DNA of 35,092 nucleotides, from contig JAUHYK010000045.1 of NCBI GenBank assembly GCA_030426465.1, positions 1 to 35,092 of the forward strand, read 5' to 3'. Under the pieces are notes generated by a model. It was not told the DNA's origin, ran no database searches, and worked only from the letters and a program-made list of their open reading frames with translations. The position numbers and the translations under genes are program-made. Below, one piece after another: positions 1 to 6,964 of this stretch. The stretch is from Alphaproteobacteria bacterium (GTDB lineage Bacteria; Pseudomonadota; Alphaproteobacteria; Caulobacterales; Parvularculaceae). Every line of letters starts with the position of its first letter. Positions within the stretch are counted from its first letter, which is position 1.

Positions 1-38
1 TCAAGGCGTGGCTGAAAAAAGCCTACGGCCAAGCGTGA
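1..38 (+). CDS. C-terminal tail of an unidentified gene (partial)
   Basis: The first 38 bases read in frame 3 as the last eleven codons of an ORF (KAWLKKAYGQA) ending at a TGA at 36-38. The next gene starts 25 bases later with its own ribosome binding site. Too little is visible to name a product, and a chance open frame cannot be excluded because almost the whole gene lies outside the window. Confidence 0.3.
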   Translation, partial: KAWLKKAYGQA

Positions 39-63
39 GATAAAATCAAAAATGGAGGGAGTT

Positions 64-495
64 ATGTCACAATCACCAAAATTGCCGGTCTGGTTCTGGA
101 TACTCGCGGCGCTTGCGCTGATCTGGAATTTACTAGGCGTTTTCGCCTACATTCAGCAAATGACCATAAGCGACGAAGCGCTAGCGGCGATGCCTGCCGC
201 AGAACGCGCACTTTATGACGCTTATCCGGCATGGGCCGCGGCCGCTTTCGCCGTCGCCGTTTTCGGCGGCGCCGCTGGTTCTGCTTTGCTCCTCTTGCGC
301 AACAAACTCGCCATCCCCGTCTTCGGCGCTTCGCTCGCAGGGATCGCTGTGCAGATGGTTCATTCCCTGTTCATCGCCAATTCCGTAGCCGTCTATGGCC
401 CCGGCGCCGCGATCATGCCAGTGATGATCGTTGTCATCAGCACCGCGCTTTTATGGTGGTCGATGCAGCTGAAAGCCAAAGGCTGGATCGGCTAG
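64..495 (+). CDS. small four-helix inner-membrane protein
   Basis: A 143-residue hydrophobic protein with four predicted membrane segments at about residues 9-29, 57-78, 83-104 and 115-133, and a short basic C-terminus (KAKGWIG). I chose the ATG at 64 over the in-frame ATG at 52 because GGAGG at 54-58 sits about five bases before it and would itself form part of the coding region if 52 were used. From memory, small proteins of this type are often annotated as 'sugar transporter' without experimental support. No transporter motif is visible, so the function is unknown. The membrane topology is well supported. Confidence 0.8.
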   Translation: MSQSPKLPVWFWILAALALIWNLLGVFAYIQQMTISDEALAAMPAAERALYDAYPAWAAAAFAVAVFGGAAGSALLLLRNKLAIPVFGASLAGIAVQMVHSLFIANSVAVYGPGAAIMPVMIVVISTALLWWSMQLKAKGWIG

Positions 496-501
496 ACCGT
501 A

Positions 502-538
502 TTGCAGCAAAAGTGGTTGCCGGTTTTGCGGTTTGCAA
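502..538 (+). repeat. REP-like inverted repeat, truncated copy
   Basis: GCAAAA (507-512) pairs with TTTTGC (524-529) and TTGCA (502-506) pairs with TGCAA (534-538). The intervening AGTGGTTGCCGGTT closely matches AGTGGTTACCGGTT in the element after rtcB at 8195-8240, so this looks like a second, diverged copy of the same dispersed alphaproteobacterial intergenic repeat. The family assignment is from memory. It lies between the membrane protein and the crotonase gene. Confidence 0.45.
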
Positions 539-599
539 CATGGTCTGGAACTGCGCGTCGCACTTGCGCGCAAGGGCTCATCGTTCGACCATAGCGCCC

Positions 600-1391
600 A
601 TGAGCGACAAGCCATCTCTTCTCATTGAGACCGAAGGGCCGGTGCTGATCGTCACGATCAACCGGCCCGACCGCCGCAACGCGGTCGACAACGCGACCGC
701 GAAGGCGCTTTTCGAAACGTTCAGAGAGTTCGACGCTAATGATGATCTATGCGTTGCGGTTCTGACCGGCGCGGGCGGCAATTTTTGCGCCGGCGCGGAT
801 TTGAAAGCGCTCGCCTCGGGCGACCAACGTGAACTCGCCGAAGACAAGACCGCCGTGAACACGCTTGCCCCAATGGGCCCGACGCGCATGCGCCTTTCAA
901 AACCGGTGATCGCGGCGGTCGAAGGCTACGCCGTCGCAGGCGGAATTGAACTGGCGCTCTGGTGCGATCTTCGGGTCGCCGCCGAAGGATGCGTGTTCGG
1001 CGTTTTCTGTCGTCGCTTTGGCGTGCCCCTGATTGATCTCGGCACGGTTCGCCTGCCGCGGCTAATCGGTCATTCCCGAGCCATGGATTTGATCCTCACC
1101 GGACGGCCCGTCGCTGCGCAGGAAGCGTTTGACATCGGGCTCGCCAATCGGATTGCGCCAACAGGCGGCGCCCTTGCCGCGGCCAGAACGCTTGCCGGGG
1201 AAATCGTCGCCCTGCCCCAGCAATGTATGCGCAATGACCGCTTATCTGCATTTGAGCAATGGAACCTTCCCGAAGAAGACGCTATGCGCAACGAAATGCG
1301 ACGCGGACTTCAAACTATCGCTTCGGGAGAAACCCTTTCCGGTGCGGCGGCCTTCACGAAAGGCGCGGGTCGCGGCGGTCAAAAACGGTAG
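600..1391 (+). CDS. crotonase-family enoyl-CoA hydratase/isomerase-like protein
   Basis: A 263-residue crotonase-fold protein, the usual length for the family. The first oxyanion-hole segment is AGADLKA at about 64-70, and the second region, VAGGIELALWCDLRVAA, spans about 112-128. Glu117 corresponds to the first catalytic glutamate of enoyl-CoA hydratase. The second catalytic glutamate (rat FGQPEILLG) is replaced: the aligned stretch is FGVFCRRFG at 133-141, with Cys137 in place of Glu. This matches a crotonase subgroup annotated as enoyl-CoA hydratase whose true reaction I cannot assign. I used the ATG at 600 because homology begins with MSDKPSLLIE; the longer open frame from 231 overlaps the membrane protein gene. 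The next gene is convergent, with its stop only 12 bases away. Confidence 0.85.
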   Translation: MSDKPSLLIETEGPVLIVTINRPDRRNAVDNATAKALFETFREFDANDDLCVAVLTGAGGNFCAGADLKALASGDQRELAEDKTAVNTLAPMGPTRMRLSKPVIAAVEGYAVAGGIELALWCDLRVAAEGCVFGVFCRRFGVPLIDLGTVRLPRLIGHSRAMDLILTGRPVAAQEAFDIGLANRIAPTGGALAAARTLAGEIVALPQQCMRNDRLSAFEQWNLPEEDAMRNEMRRGLQTIASGETLSGAAAFTKGAGRGGQKR

Positions 1392-1402
1392 GGGCCGCTA
1401 CG

Positions 1403-2374
1403 CTAAGCGGGCCGGCGCGACACAAACCCAACGCAATCATATTTTTTCTCTTTAGAAGAAAGCGCGGTTTCCATCAGCAAACGGACCGTTTCAAGCCTTG
1501 AGTGAACCGGCGGCATAGCGCTCGTCGCCCCGCCGTTTTTGACGACGCCGTCACGTATATGGTTCTCCGTCGCGCGCCAGCCATTCTGGAAATGCCGCAG
1601 AAAGCCGTCATAATAATAGCTCTCCACCACAAATCCCGCTCGCTCAATCGCCATGCGTAGATTTTCTGGCGTAAAGAAATAAAGGTGGCGCGGCGCATCG
1701 AACATTTCCGAGACAATATTAAAACGCTCGAAATGCGTGCAGGCGCAGTTGGGAACCTCACACAGAAAAACACCGCCCGGACGCACGAGTGAAAAGGCCG
1801 TGGCGAGCGCCTTCATGGGGTCCAGACAATGCTCCAGCGAATGGGTCATCGCCACAATGTCGAAGACCCGGCCATCGAGCGACGCGGCCGGGGCTTCGCC
1901 GGTTCCCTGGTGCGCTTCAATGCCCGCCTCTTTCAGATGCGAAAGCGCGTCAGGATCTGGGTCCAGTCCGGCGGTCTTTGCGCCGAGTTTCTGGAACCGC
2001 TTTAAAAGAGCGCCGTGACCGCAGCCAATATCGAGCACGCATATCTCGTCCGCCGGCTTGCCCGCCAGCGCGATCAGTGCGTCGGGATTGGCGGGCTCAC
2101 CCTTGTCGAAACGCCACGAGAGATTGTCGCGAACCCGGTCGGAAAAGCTCTGCGCCTCGCCTTTCTGGAAATGCGATTCGCCATGGGTGTAATAGGCCTC
2201 AAGCTGGTAGAAGCCCGGTAAATCTTCCGGCGATGGCAACGGCTCCACCGCGCCAAGACCGCATTTGCGGCAGCGTGTGACGCGCCCATAGGGTGTCGGC
2301 GCCAGCGTCTTGGCGTCGATGGGACAATTGAGCCAGTCCTCGCGCGCGCCTCCGCAGAGTATGCAGCCTGCCAT
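1403..2374 (-). CDS. class I SAM-dependent methyltransferase with N-terminal zinc-ribbon
   Basis: A 323-residue protein. The N-terminus carries two cysteine pairs, CILC (4-7) and CRKC (35-38), typical of a small zinc knuckle. A class I methyltransferase domain follows, with motif I VLDIGCGHG at 113-121, an acidic post-motif I residue (GLDPD) and a Methyltransf_23-like downstream half (AMTHSLEHC, RPGGVFLCEVPN). This two-part layout is common in methyltransferases acting on sugars or polyketides near surface-polysaccharide genes, but no such genes are nearby, so the substrate is unknown. I chose the ATG at 2374; a TTG codon directly upstream is also open. The gene is divergent from parE across about 127 bases that should hold both promoters. 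Confidence 0.85.
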   Translation of the reverse strand: MAGCILCGGAREDWLNCPIDAKTLAPTPYGRVTRCRKCGLGAVEPLPSPEDLPGFYQLEAYYTHGESHFQKGEAQSFSDRVRDNLSWRFDKGEPANPDALIALAGKPADEICVLDIGCGHGALLKRFQKLGAKTAGLDPDPDALSHLKEAGIEAHQGTGEAPAASLDGRVFDIVAMTHSLEHCLDPMKALATAFSLVRPGGVFLCEVPNCACTHFERFNIVSEMFDAPRHLYFFTPENLRMAIERAGFVVESYYYDGFLRHFQNGWRATENHIRDGVVKNGGATSAMPPVHSRLETVRLLMETALSSKEKKYDCVGFVSRRPA

Positions 2375-2501
2375 CAAGTTTTCCCCAATCTCGTCACCGC
2401 TGAATTTCCCCGATCCCTGATTGCGCTTTGCGCTCTTCCAGCAACCGGTCTAAATCGTTCTGCCATCAAGCGATTCCCGAAGTGTTAATGAATAGAAAAT
2501 T

Positions 2502-4514
2502 ATGAGTAAACGTGGCGGTAAAAACGGTTCCGGCGGCAAAAAAAGCGCCGGAGGCGACGATCTTTTCGGCGACTACTCCGCCAAGGATATCGAGGTCCTG
2601 GAAGGGCTGGAGCCGGTGCGCAAGCGACCGGGCATGTATATCGGCGGCACCGATGAAAAGGCGCTGCACCACCTCTTCGCTGAAGTCCTGGACAATTCCA
2701 TGGACGAAGCGGTCGCCGGGCACGCGACCCGGATCGAGGTGGAGCTGCATGAAGACGGCTATCTTTCCGTTACGGATAATGGCCGCGGCATCCCCGTGGA
2801 CCCGCACCCGAAATTCAAGAACAAGTCTGCGCTCGAAGTGATCATGACGACGCTGCATTCGGGCGGAAAGTTCGAGGGTAAGGCCTATGTCACCTCCGGC
2901 GGCCTTCACGGCGTCGGGGTTTCGGTGGTCAACGCCCTTTCCGACGATCTGATTGTTGAGGTCTGCCGCGCGCGCACCATGTTCCGCCAGTCCTACGCAG
3001 AAGGCCACCCGCGCTCCAAGCTGGAAAAAGTCGGCCCCGCGCCCAACAAGCGCGGCACCATGATCATGTTCCATCCGGACCCGAAAATTTTCGGAGCAAC
3101 TGCGAAATTCAAACCGGTGCGCCTGTTCAAGATGGCGCGCTCCAAAGCCTATCTTTTCGGCGGGGTCGAAATCCGCTGGAAATGCGCGCCCTCCCTCATC
3201 AAGGACGACACCCCGGCCGAAGCGGTCTTCCATTTCGAAAGGGGGCTTACGGACTATCTGAAAAGCCTCGCCGGATCGAAGCCGACCGTTACCGACGATA
3301 TTTTCTCCGGCCGGGTCGAGAAAAAAGAAGATGGCGGACACGGCAATGTGGAATGGGCCGTCATCTGGGGTGCCGCCGGTTTTGGCGAGGCCGATGGCTT
3401 TGTTCATTCCTATTGCAACACCGTGCCGACGCCCGAGGGCGGCACCCATGAGGCGGGGCTTCGCGCCGCGCTGACCAAGGGCCTCAAAGCCTATGCCGAC
3501 CTTGCGGGCGTCAAACGCGCGTCAAACATCACCGCCGAAGACGTGCTCGGCACGGCGGGCGCCCTCCTCTCGGTCTTTGTGCGCAACCCTGAATTTCAGG
3601 GCCAGACCAAAGACAAGCTCGCCACGGCGGAGGCGCAGCGCATCGTTGAAAACACCGTGCGCCCGGCCTTTGACCACTGGCTCGCGTCAAACCCGAAACA
3701 GGCGGGCGCGCTTGTGGACTGGGTTGCGGACCGCGCCGATGACCGCATGCGCCGGCGCAAGGAAAAAGAAGTCAGCCGCGCCAACGCCACGCGCAAATTG
3801 CGCCTGCCCGGCAAGCTCGCCGATTGCTCCTCGGCCAATCGTTCGGGTACGGAGATTTTCCTGGTCGAGGGTGACTCGGCTGGCGGTTCGGCGAAACAGG
3901 CGCGCAACCGCGCGACCCAGGCGATCCTTCCCTTGCGCGGCAAGATCCTCAATGTCGCCTCGGCGTCGCGCGACAAGATCATGGCGAACCAGGAAATCGC
4001 CGACATGGTGCAGGCGCTGGGCGCGGGCATCGGCGCAAAATTCGATATCGAAAATTTGCGCTATGAAAAAGTCATCATCATGACCGACGCCGATGTGGAC
4101 GGCGCCCATATCGCGGCGCTCCTCATCACCTTCTTCCATCAGGAAATGCCGGAGCTTATCCGCGCGGGCCGCCTTTATATGGCGCAACCGCCGTTGTTCC
4201 GCCTCTCTGCTGGCGGAAAGTCCGTATACGCCATGAGTGAAGAAGAACGCGAAAAGCTCCTCAAAACCGAGTTCAAGGCGAACCAGAAGGTGGAGGTCGG
4301 CCGCTTCAAAGGTCTCGGCGAAATGATGGCCGCGCAGCTAAAAGAAACCACCATGAACCCGGAGACCCGCACCCTCGCCCGGATCGTCATCGCCGAGGAC
4401 AGCGAAGAGACGAGCAGCGATCTCGTCAACCGGTTGATGGGCAAGAAACCCGAAGCGCGCTTCCAGTTCATTCAGGAAAACGCCGCCTTTGTACGCGACG
4501 AGCTGGATATTTAG
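2502..4514 (+). CDS. parE: DNA topoisomerase IV subunit B (ParE)
   Basis: The 670-residue ATPase subunit of topoisomerase IV, which pairs with ParC to decatenate daughter chromosomes. The N-terminal GHKL ATPase shows KRPGMYIGGT, the Mg-binding Asn in EVLDNSMDEA, DNGRGIPV and GGLHGVGVSVVNAL. A transducer region with the family QTKDKL motif follows. The TOPRIM domain has EGDSAGG beginning at Glu456 and the metal-binding DADVDGA from Asp529. Length is typical of ParE and shorter than GyrB (about 800), which carries an insertion missing here. The low-complexity N-terminal tail (MSKRGGKNGSGGKKSAGG) is probably disordered. The ATG at 2502 is the only in-frame start before the conserved region. parC is not in the window. 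Confidence 0.96.
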   Translation: MSKRGGKNGSGGKKSAGGDDLFGDYSAKDIEVLEGLEPVRKRPGMYIGGTDEKALHHLFAEVLDNSMDEAVAGHATRIEVELHEDGYLSVTDNGRGIPVDPHPKFKNKSALEVIMTTLHSGGKFEGKAYVTSGGLHGVGVSVVNALSDDLIVEVCRARTMFRQSYAEGHPRSKLEKVGPAPNKRGTMIMFHPDPKIFGATAKFKPVRLFKMARSKAYLFGGVEIRWKCAPSLIKDDTPAEAVFHFERGLTDYLKSLAGSKPTVTDDIFSGRVEKKEDGGHGNVEWAVIWGAAGFGEADGFVHSYCNTVPTPEGGTHEAGLRAALTKGLKAYADLAGVKRASNITAEDVLGTAGALLSVFVRNPEFQGQTKDKLATAEAQRIVENTVRPAFDHWLASNPKQAGALVDWVADRADDRMRRRKEKEVSRANATRKLRLPGKLADCSSANRSGTEIFLVEGDSAGGSAKQARNRATQAILPLRGKILNVASASRDKIMANQEIADMVQALGAGIGAKFDIENLRYEKVIIMTDADVDGAHIAALLITFFHQEMPELIRAGRLYMAQPPLFRLSAGGKSVYAMSEEEREKLLKTEFKANQKVEVGRFKGLGEMMAAQLKETTMNPETRTLARIVIAEDSEETSSDLVNRLMGKKPEARFQFIQENAAFVRDELDI

Positions 4515-4929
4515 GCGCCTCCTTCCTTTATCAGCGCAACACCTCTCCTCCCCCATTTATGGGGGAGGTGGCAGACCGAGCGTAAGCTCGGGATGACGGA
4601 GGGGGCTTTGTTGCCGCCTCAGCCCCCATCGCCTCGCTCCGCTCGGCACTTCCCCCGCAAACGGGGGAAGAGAAATCCTCCGTGAAACAATTCCCGTCTC
4701 TTCCCTCTCGCGCCTTTTTTCGCCCCCGTCTTTATTGGGCTGCAGCCGAGTCTGGCGCCATTTGACATTTTCTGCTCTCGCCTCTTTGGCGCCAGAACCT
4801 GCGCATAAGTTACGCCAACATGAAAGCATTATACGGCCATTAGAAAAGTGGTGAAAAGTTATCCACCCCTTCTGAAATGGCCTTATACTACGGCCCGCCG
4901 CCGTTCGACAAAGGCCGTCGGCATTGCAA
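4515..4929. other. intergenic region between convergent genes, no gene seen
   Basis: This 415-bp stretch separates parE from the convergent coiled-coil gene. I see no coding region in it. It holds several GC-rich hairpins forming one long imperfect palindrome at 4547-4670 (listed separately). The right-hand part (about 4680-4929) becomes less structured and grades into the AT-rich island. Confidence 0.6.
4547..4670. repeat. long imperfect palindromic intergenic repeat
   Basis: Three hairpins are visible: CCTCCCCCAT/ATGGGGGAGG (4547-4556 with 4559-4568), CCGAGC-GTAA-GCTCGG (4576-4591) and CTTCCCCCG-CAAA-CGGGGGAAG (4649-4670). The left part (GGGGGAGGTG...CCGAGCG...GGGGGC) is also an imperfect inverted copy of the right part (GCCCCC...CGCTCGG...CACTTCCCCC), so the whole block can fold into one extended cruciform. 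No U-tract follows either arm, so it is not a canonical terminator. Similar dispersed palindromes occur between genes in many alphaproteobacteria (from memory). It may be a non-autonomous mobile repeat that landed between convergent genes. Confidence 0.6.
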
Positions 4930-6438
4930 TCAGGATGCTTCTTTCACTGAGCGGTCACCTAGTTTTTCAATCACTCGCTTTAGCACTGAGCTCCTTTTGG
5001 CCGGCTCTGCACGACCTCGATCCAATCTATCTGCTGGGTTAAATGTGAGCTCAAAAAATGTTGCCGCCGCAATTTCGTCTTTGAACGATGGAGCTTGTTG
5101 CTTGAATCCTTCAACAGATGTGGCCACGGAATATTTAAATGCATAATGCTCTTTTAAGCGGAATAGCTTGTCATAACGTCGGGAAGCAAATGTAGCGAAC
5201 CAAACCGCCGGAACCAGCAATATAGAGCGCATACCCAAGCCCGACAAAGTTCCAATCAATTGACCGTTTCCGAATTCGTATGCCGATTGGAGTCGACTAA
5301 CGTCTATCGGGAAAATTAAAGGTAGAAATGGCAAGACGCTGTATAAAAACATTGGAATAACCGATATGAATAAAAAAGTGAGAGCGATATATACCAGCCG
5401 CCTCGCTCCATTTAGTTTTCGTTCAATTTCAGTTCTAATCTTTCCATACTCACCAGCAAGACCGGCAATTGTAGCCCCTTGAAGCATCGCGACTGCATCA
5501 GCATTAAGTGCATCTATCTGCTCACGGACCGCTATTATTCCGTCGTTATGTGCAGAAATATTTGAGAGAGCCTCACTTGAACGTTCGTTAAGCGAAGCAA
5601 TTTCTTGCTGCTTTTCCTCTATAAAACCTTCGCTTTGGGCAACTGAAGCTCTTACGCCTTCGATTTCTGATTGATTTTCTTGGGCGTGTTCATTTGCACT
5701 CTGCGATTTCTCATTTAGCGTTTCGATTGTTGTAATCTCGGTATCCAGCGCATCTCTGTCTTCTTTAACTTTAGATAAGATTACGTTGGCAGTTTCGGCG
5801 TTACTTTTGATATCACCAACCATTATGTTGGCGCTTTTCATATCCGCAGTTACTTTATCATATTCAAGCTTAGCTTTATAACCTAACTCACTTATCTCTC
5901 TTGCCAACCGGTCAACTCGCTCTCGCGCCAAATAGAATTGTCGTTCTCCATCTACTTTAAGAAAATGACTGATTACACTGAATTGATAGATTGCAGTATC
6001 CGTCTCCGAAAATAGCTTACGGATTAAATCAGCAACATCAATTTTTGCACCGTCGTCATAAGTAATCAATAATGCCTCTGTGCTTATTTCACTTATTGTC
6101 TGGTTAGCAGACCTCTGTTCTATATCATCAAATGCGCCTGTTAATAAGTTTTTCGTTTTCTCTAACTGTTGTAAAATCCGGATTAGTGCGAATCTTGGTA
6201 CAAGTTCTTGATACTTAGATTGAACCAAAGACTCTATCCAGTAGCCTAATTGTTCAACTTTCGATTCCACATCAACAAACGAAATACTTTCCTGGGGATC
6301 GCCGACGGAAAGATCTAGTTTTTGTTCATCACTAGCTTGTGCTTGATTGAGCAAATTCTTTAACGCATCTAATTTCTCTTTCACGACACGATAATTTTCT
6401 TCAATTGGCTCATCTAAAGACTTCACATCTCCCTCCAT
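4930..6438 (-). CDS. large coiled-coil membrane protein of unknown function
   Basis: A 502-residue protein I do not recognise. The first 170 residues are mixed alpha/acidic. Residues of about 170-315 are strongly heptad-like and rich in E, K, Q, S and A, indicating a long coiled coil. Two membrane segments follow at about 349-377 and 400-420, and then an amphipathic tail with KLFRLKEHYAFKYS and DEIAAATFFELT. The layout suggests a membrane-anchored scaffold or sensor. Codon use is markedly AT-rich compared with both neighbours, which suggests horizontal acquisition. The start is uncertain: TTG at 6441 and ATG at 6438 are adjacent, and GTG at 6426 has a GGAGG five bases upstream. The 59-codon ORF at 6460-6639 lies just upstream on the same strand and is probably co-transcribed. 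Confidence 0.75.
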   Translation of the reverse strand: MEGDVKSLDEPIEENYRVVKEKLDALKNLLNQAQASDEQKLDLSVGDPQESISFVDVESKVEQLGYWIESLVQSKYQELVPRFALIRILQQLEKTKNLLTGAFDDIEQRSANQTISEISTEALLITYDDGAKIDVADLIRKLFSETDTAIYQFSVISHFLKVDGERQFYLARERVDRLAREISELGYKAKLEYDKVTADMKSANIMVGDIKSNAETANVILSKVKEDRDALDTEITTIETLNEKSQSANEHAQENQSEIEGVRASVAQSEGFIEEKQQEIASLNERSSEALSNISAHNDGIIAVREQIDALNADAVAMLQGATIAGLAGEYGKIRTEIERKLNGARRLVYIALTFLFISVIPMFLYSVLPFLPLIFPIDVSRLQSAYEFGNGQLIGTLSGLGMRSILLVPAVWFATFASRRYDKLFRLKEHYAFKYSVATSVEGFKQQAPSFKDEIAAATFFELTFNPADRLDRGRAEPAKRSSVLKRVIEKLGDRSVKEAS

Positions 6439-6459
6439 CAATTGAGTTTTATCTATGCT

Positions 6460-6639
6460 TTATTGAGATATATATTGATTGACGTTTGTAAATCTTGACA
6501 AGATAGCACTTTCCACATCTTCGTCTGTCGATCGGATCGGGAAAGTACCTAAGTTCGTTTTTGCTGCATGCGCTAATTTATCAGCGTATTCTATTTCATT
6601 TCGCCATCTATCCTTGGAGTACTCGCGAATCCGCGTCAC
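6460..6639 (-). CDS. small AT-rich ORF upstream of the coiled-coil gene (59 codons)
   Basis: A minus-strand frame from a GTG at 6639 to a TAA at 6460 encodes 59 residues, beginning VTRIREYSKDRWRNEIEYAD and ending NVNQYISQ. The composition looks protein-like (charged, mixed hydrophobic), and the AT-rich codon use matches the following coiled-coil gene, which starts about 21 bases downstream. An AAGGAG lies about 14 bases before the GTG, which is long for a ribosome binding site, and an in-frame TAG lies three codons upstream of the GTG. It could be a small accessory gene or the surviving 3' end of a truncated gene. I recognise no family. Confidence 0.45.
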   Translation of the reverse strand: MTRIREYSKDRWRNEIEYADKLAHAAKTNLGTFPIRSTDEDVESAILSRFTNVNQYISQ

Positions 6640-6657
6640 TGGGAGCTAGAATTCTCC

Positions 6658-6685
6658 TTGACATTCTCTCTAAACGAACTATTCA
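6658..6685 (+). promoter_or_regulatory. candidate sigma70-type promoter for the rtcB leader
   Basis: TTGACA at 6658-6663 is a perfect -35 match. With a 16-base spacer, TATTCA at 6680-6685 is a poor -10. Transcription from here would begin just before the hairpin GCGTGA-TGG-TCACGC (6697-6711) and the 41-codon leader ORF. The weak -10 keeps confidence low. Other bacteria often use sigma54 with RtcR for rtcB, but I see neither a GG-N10-GC element nor an rtcR gene here. Confidence 0.3.
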
Positions 6686-6727
6686 CCCCTCCCCACGCGT
6701 GATGGTCACGCCAATAGGATGAGCAAG

Positions 6728-6853
6728 ATGAAACCGGCTTCAATCATGAGCCTTACGAACGAGCAAAGCGTCGCGCTGCAATATTTGCGGCCCGAATACG
6801 CACGCGCGCTCGCCGATGAGGCGGTTACGGAGGGTTTCGTCCTGATGCGGTAA
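6728..6853 (+). CDS. 41-codon leader ORF upstream of rtcB
   Basis: ATG 6728 to TAA 6851-6853 encodes a 41-residue peptide that starts MKPASIMSLTNEQSVALQYL and ends EGFVLMR. An AGGA at 6716-6719 sits eight bases before the ATG. Third positions are mostly G or C, like neighbouring real genes. Codons 34-37 (ACG GAG GGT TTC) contain GGAGGGTT, which is complementary to the 5' arm of the terminator before rtcB. The stop codon lies inside the 5' arm of an 11-bp hairpin. This arrangement suggests a regulatory leader peptide rather than an enzyme. No long run of a single codon, as in amino-acid biosynthetic attenuators, is present. Confidence 0.5.
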   Translation: MKPASIMSLTNEQSVALQYLRPEYARALADEAVTEGFVLMR

Positions 6854-6917
6854 GGTTTACCGCATCATCCGATGACGGAAGGATAACCCTCCCAGGCCCC
6901 GCCTCGGAGGGTTTTTT
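6829..6917 (+). promoter_or_regulatory. candidate rtcB attenuator: three-way-junction antiterminator versus terminator
   Basis: Antiterminator form: GGAGGGTT (6829-6836) pairs with AACCCTCC (6885-6892). TCC (6840-6842) pairs with GGA (6881-6883), and this closes two hairpins packed end to end, TGATGCGGTAA-GGT-TTACCGCATCA (6843-6867) and TCCG-ATGA-CGGA (6868-6879). Terminator form: the same AACCCTCC pairs with a second GGAGGGTT at 6906-6913, followed by T's. The two states are mutually exclusive because they share one arm; the ten bases CGGAGGGTTT are exactly repeated at 6828-6837 and 6905-6914. The pairings are read directly from the sequence. The switch itself is inference. Confidence 0.5.
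6885..6917 (+). terminator. intrinsic terminator in the rtcB leader
   Basis: AACCCTCC (6885-6892) pairs with GGAGGGTT (6906-6913), extended after a C-C mismatch by AGGC/GCCT (6894-6897 with 6901-6904) around a three-base loop. Six T's at 6912-6917 follow. It ends 48 bases before the rtcB start codon, so it must be read through or bypassed for rtcB to be expressed from any upstream promoter. Confidence 0.75.
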
Positions 6918-6964
6918 GTTGCCCGCAATTACGGGCTTAGCCCCGCCAACCACAGGAGGTTCCA

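Noticed and set aside
231-599. N-terminal extension of the crotonase gene
   Set aside because: It is an Arg-rich shadow of the membrane-protein gene in another frame, and the true start MSDKPS fits the family.
2466-3449. Long minus-strand open frame opposite parE
   Set aside because: It is the antisense shadow of a high-GC coding gene, with no ribosome binding site and low-complexity translated sequence; parE on the plus strand is unambiguous.
4859-4867. TTATCCACC resembling a DnaA box near hairpins
   Set aside because: A single site with a mismatch in the last position and no cluster of boxes, AT-rich unwinding element or dnaA/hemE neighbour; not evidence of an origin.
6820-6895. Cloverleaf-like look of the rtcB leader (GGAGGGTT...AACCCTCC)
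   Set aside because: There is no T-arm consensus GTTCGANTC, no usable anticodon stem of five pairs and no D-arm pattern, so it is not a tRNA.
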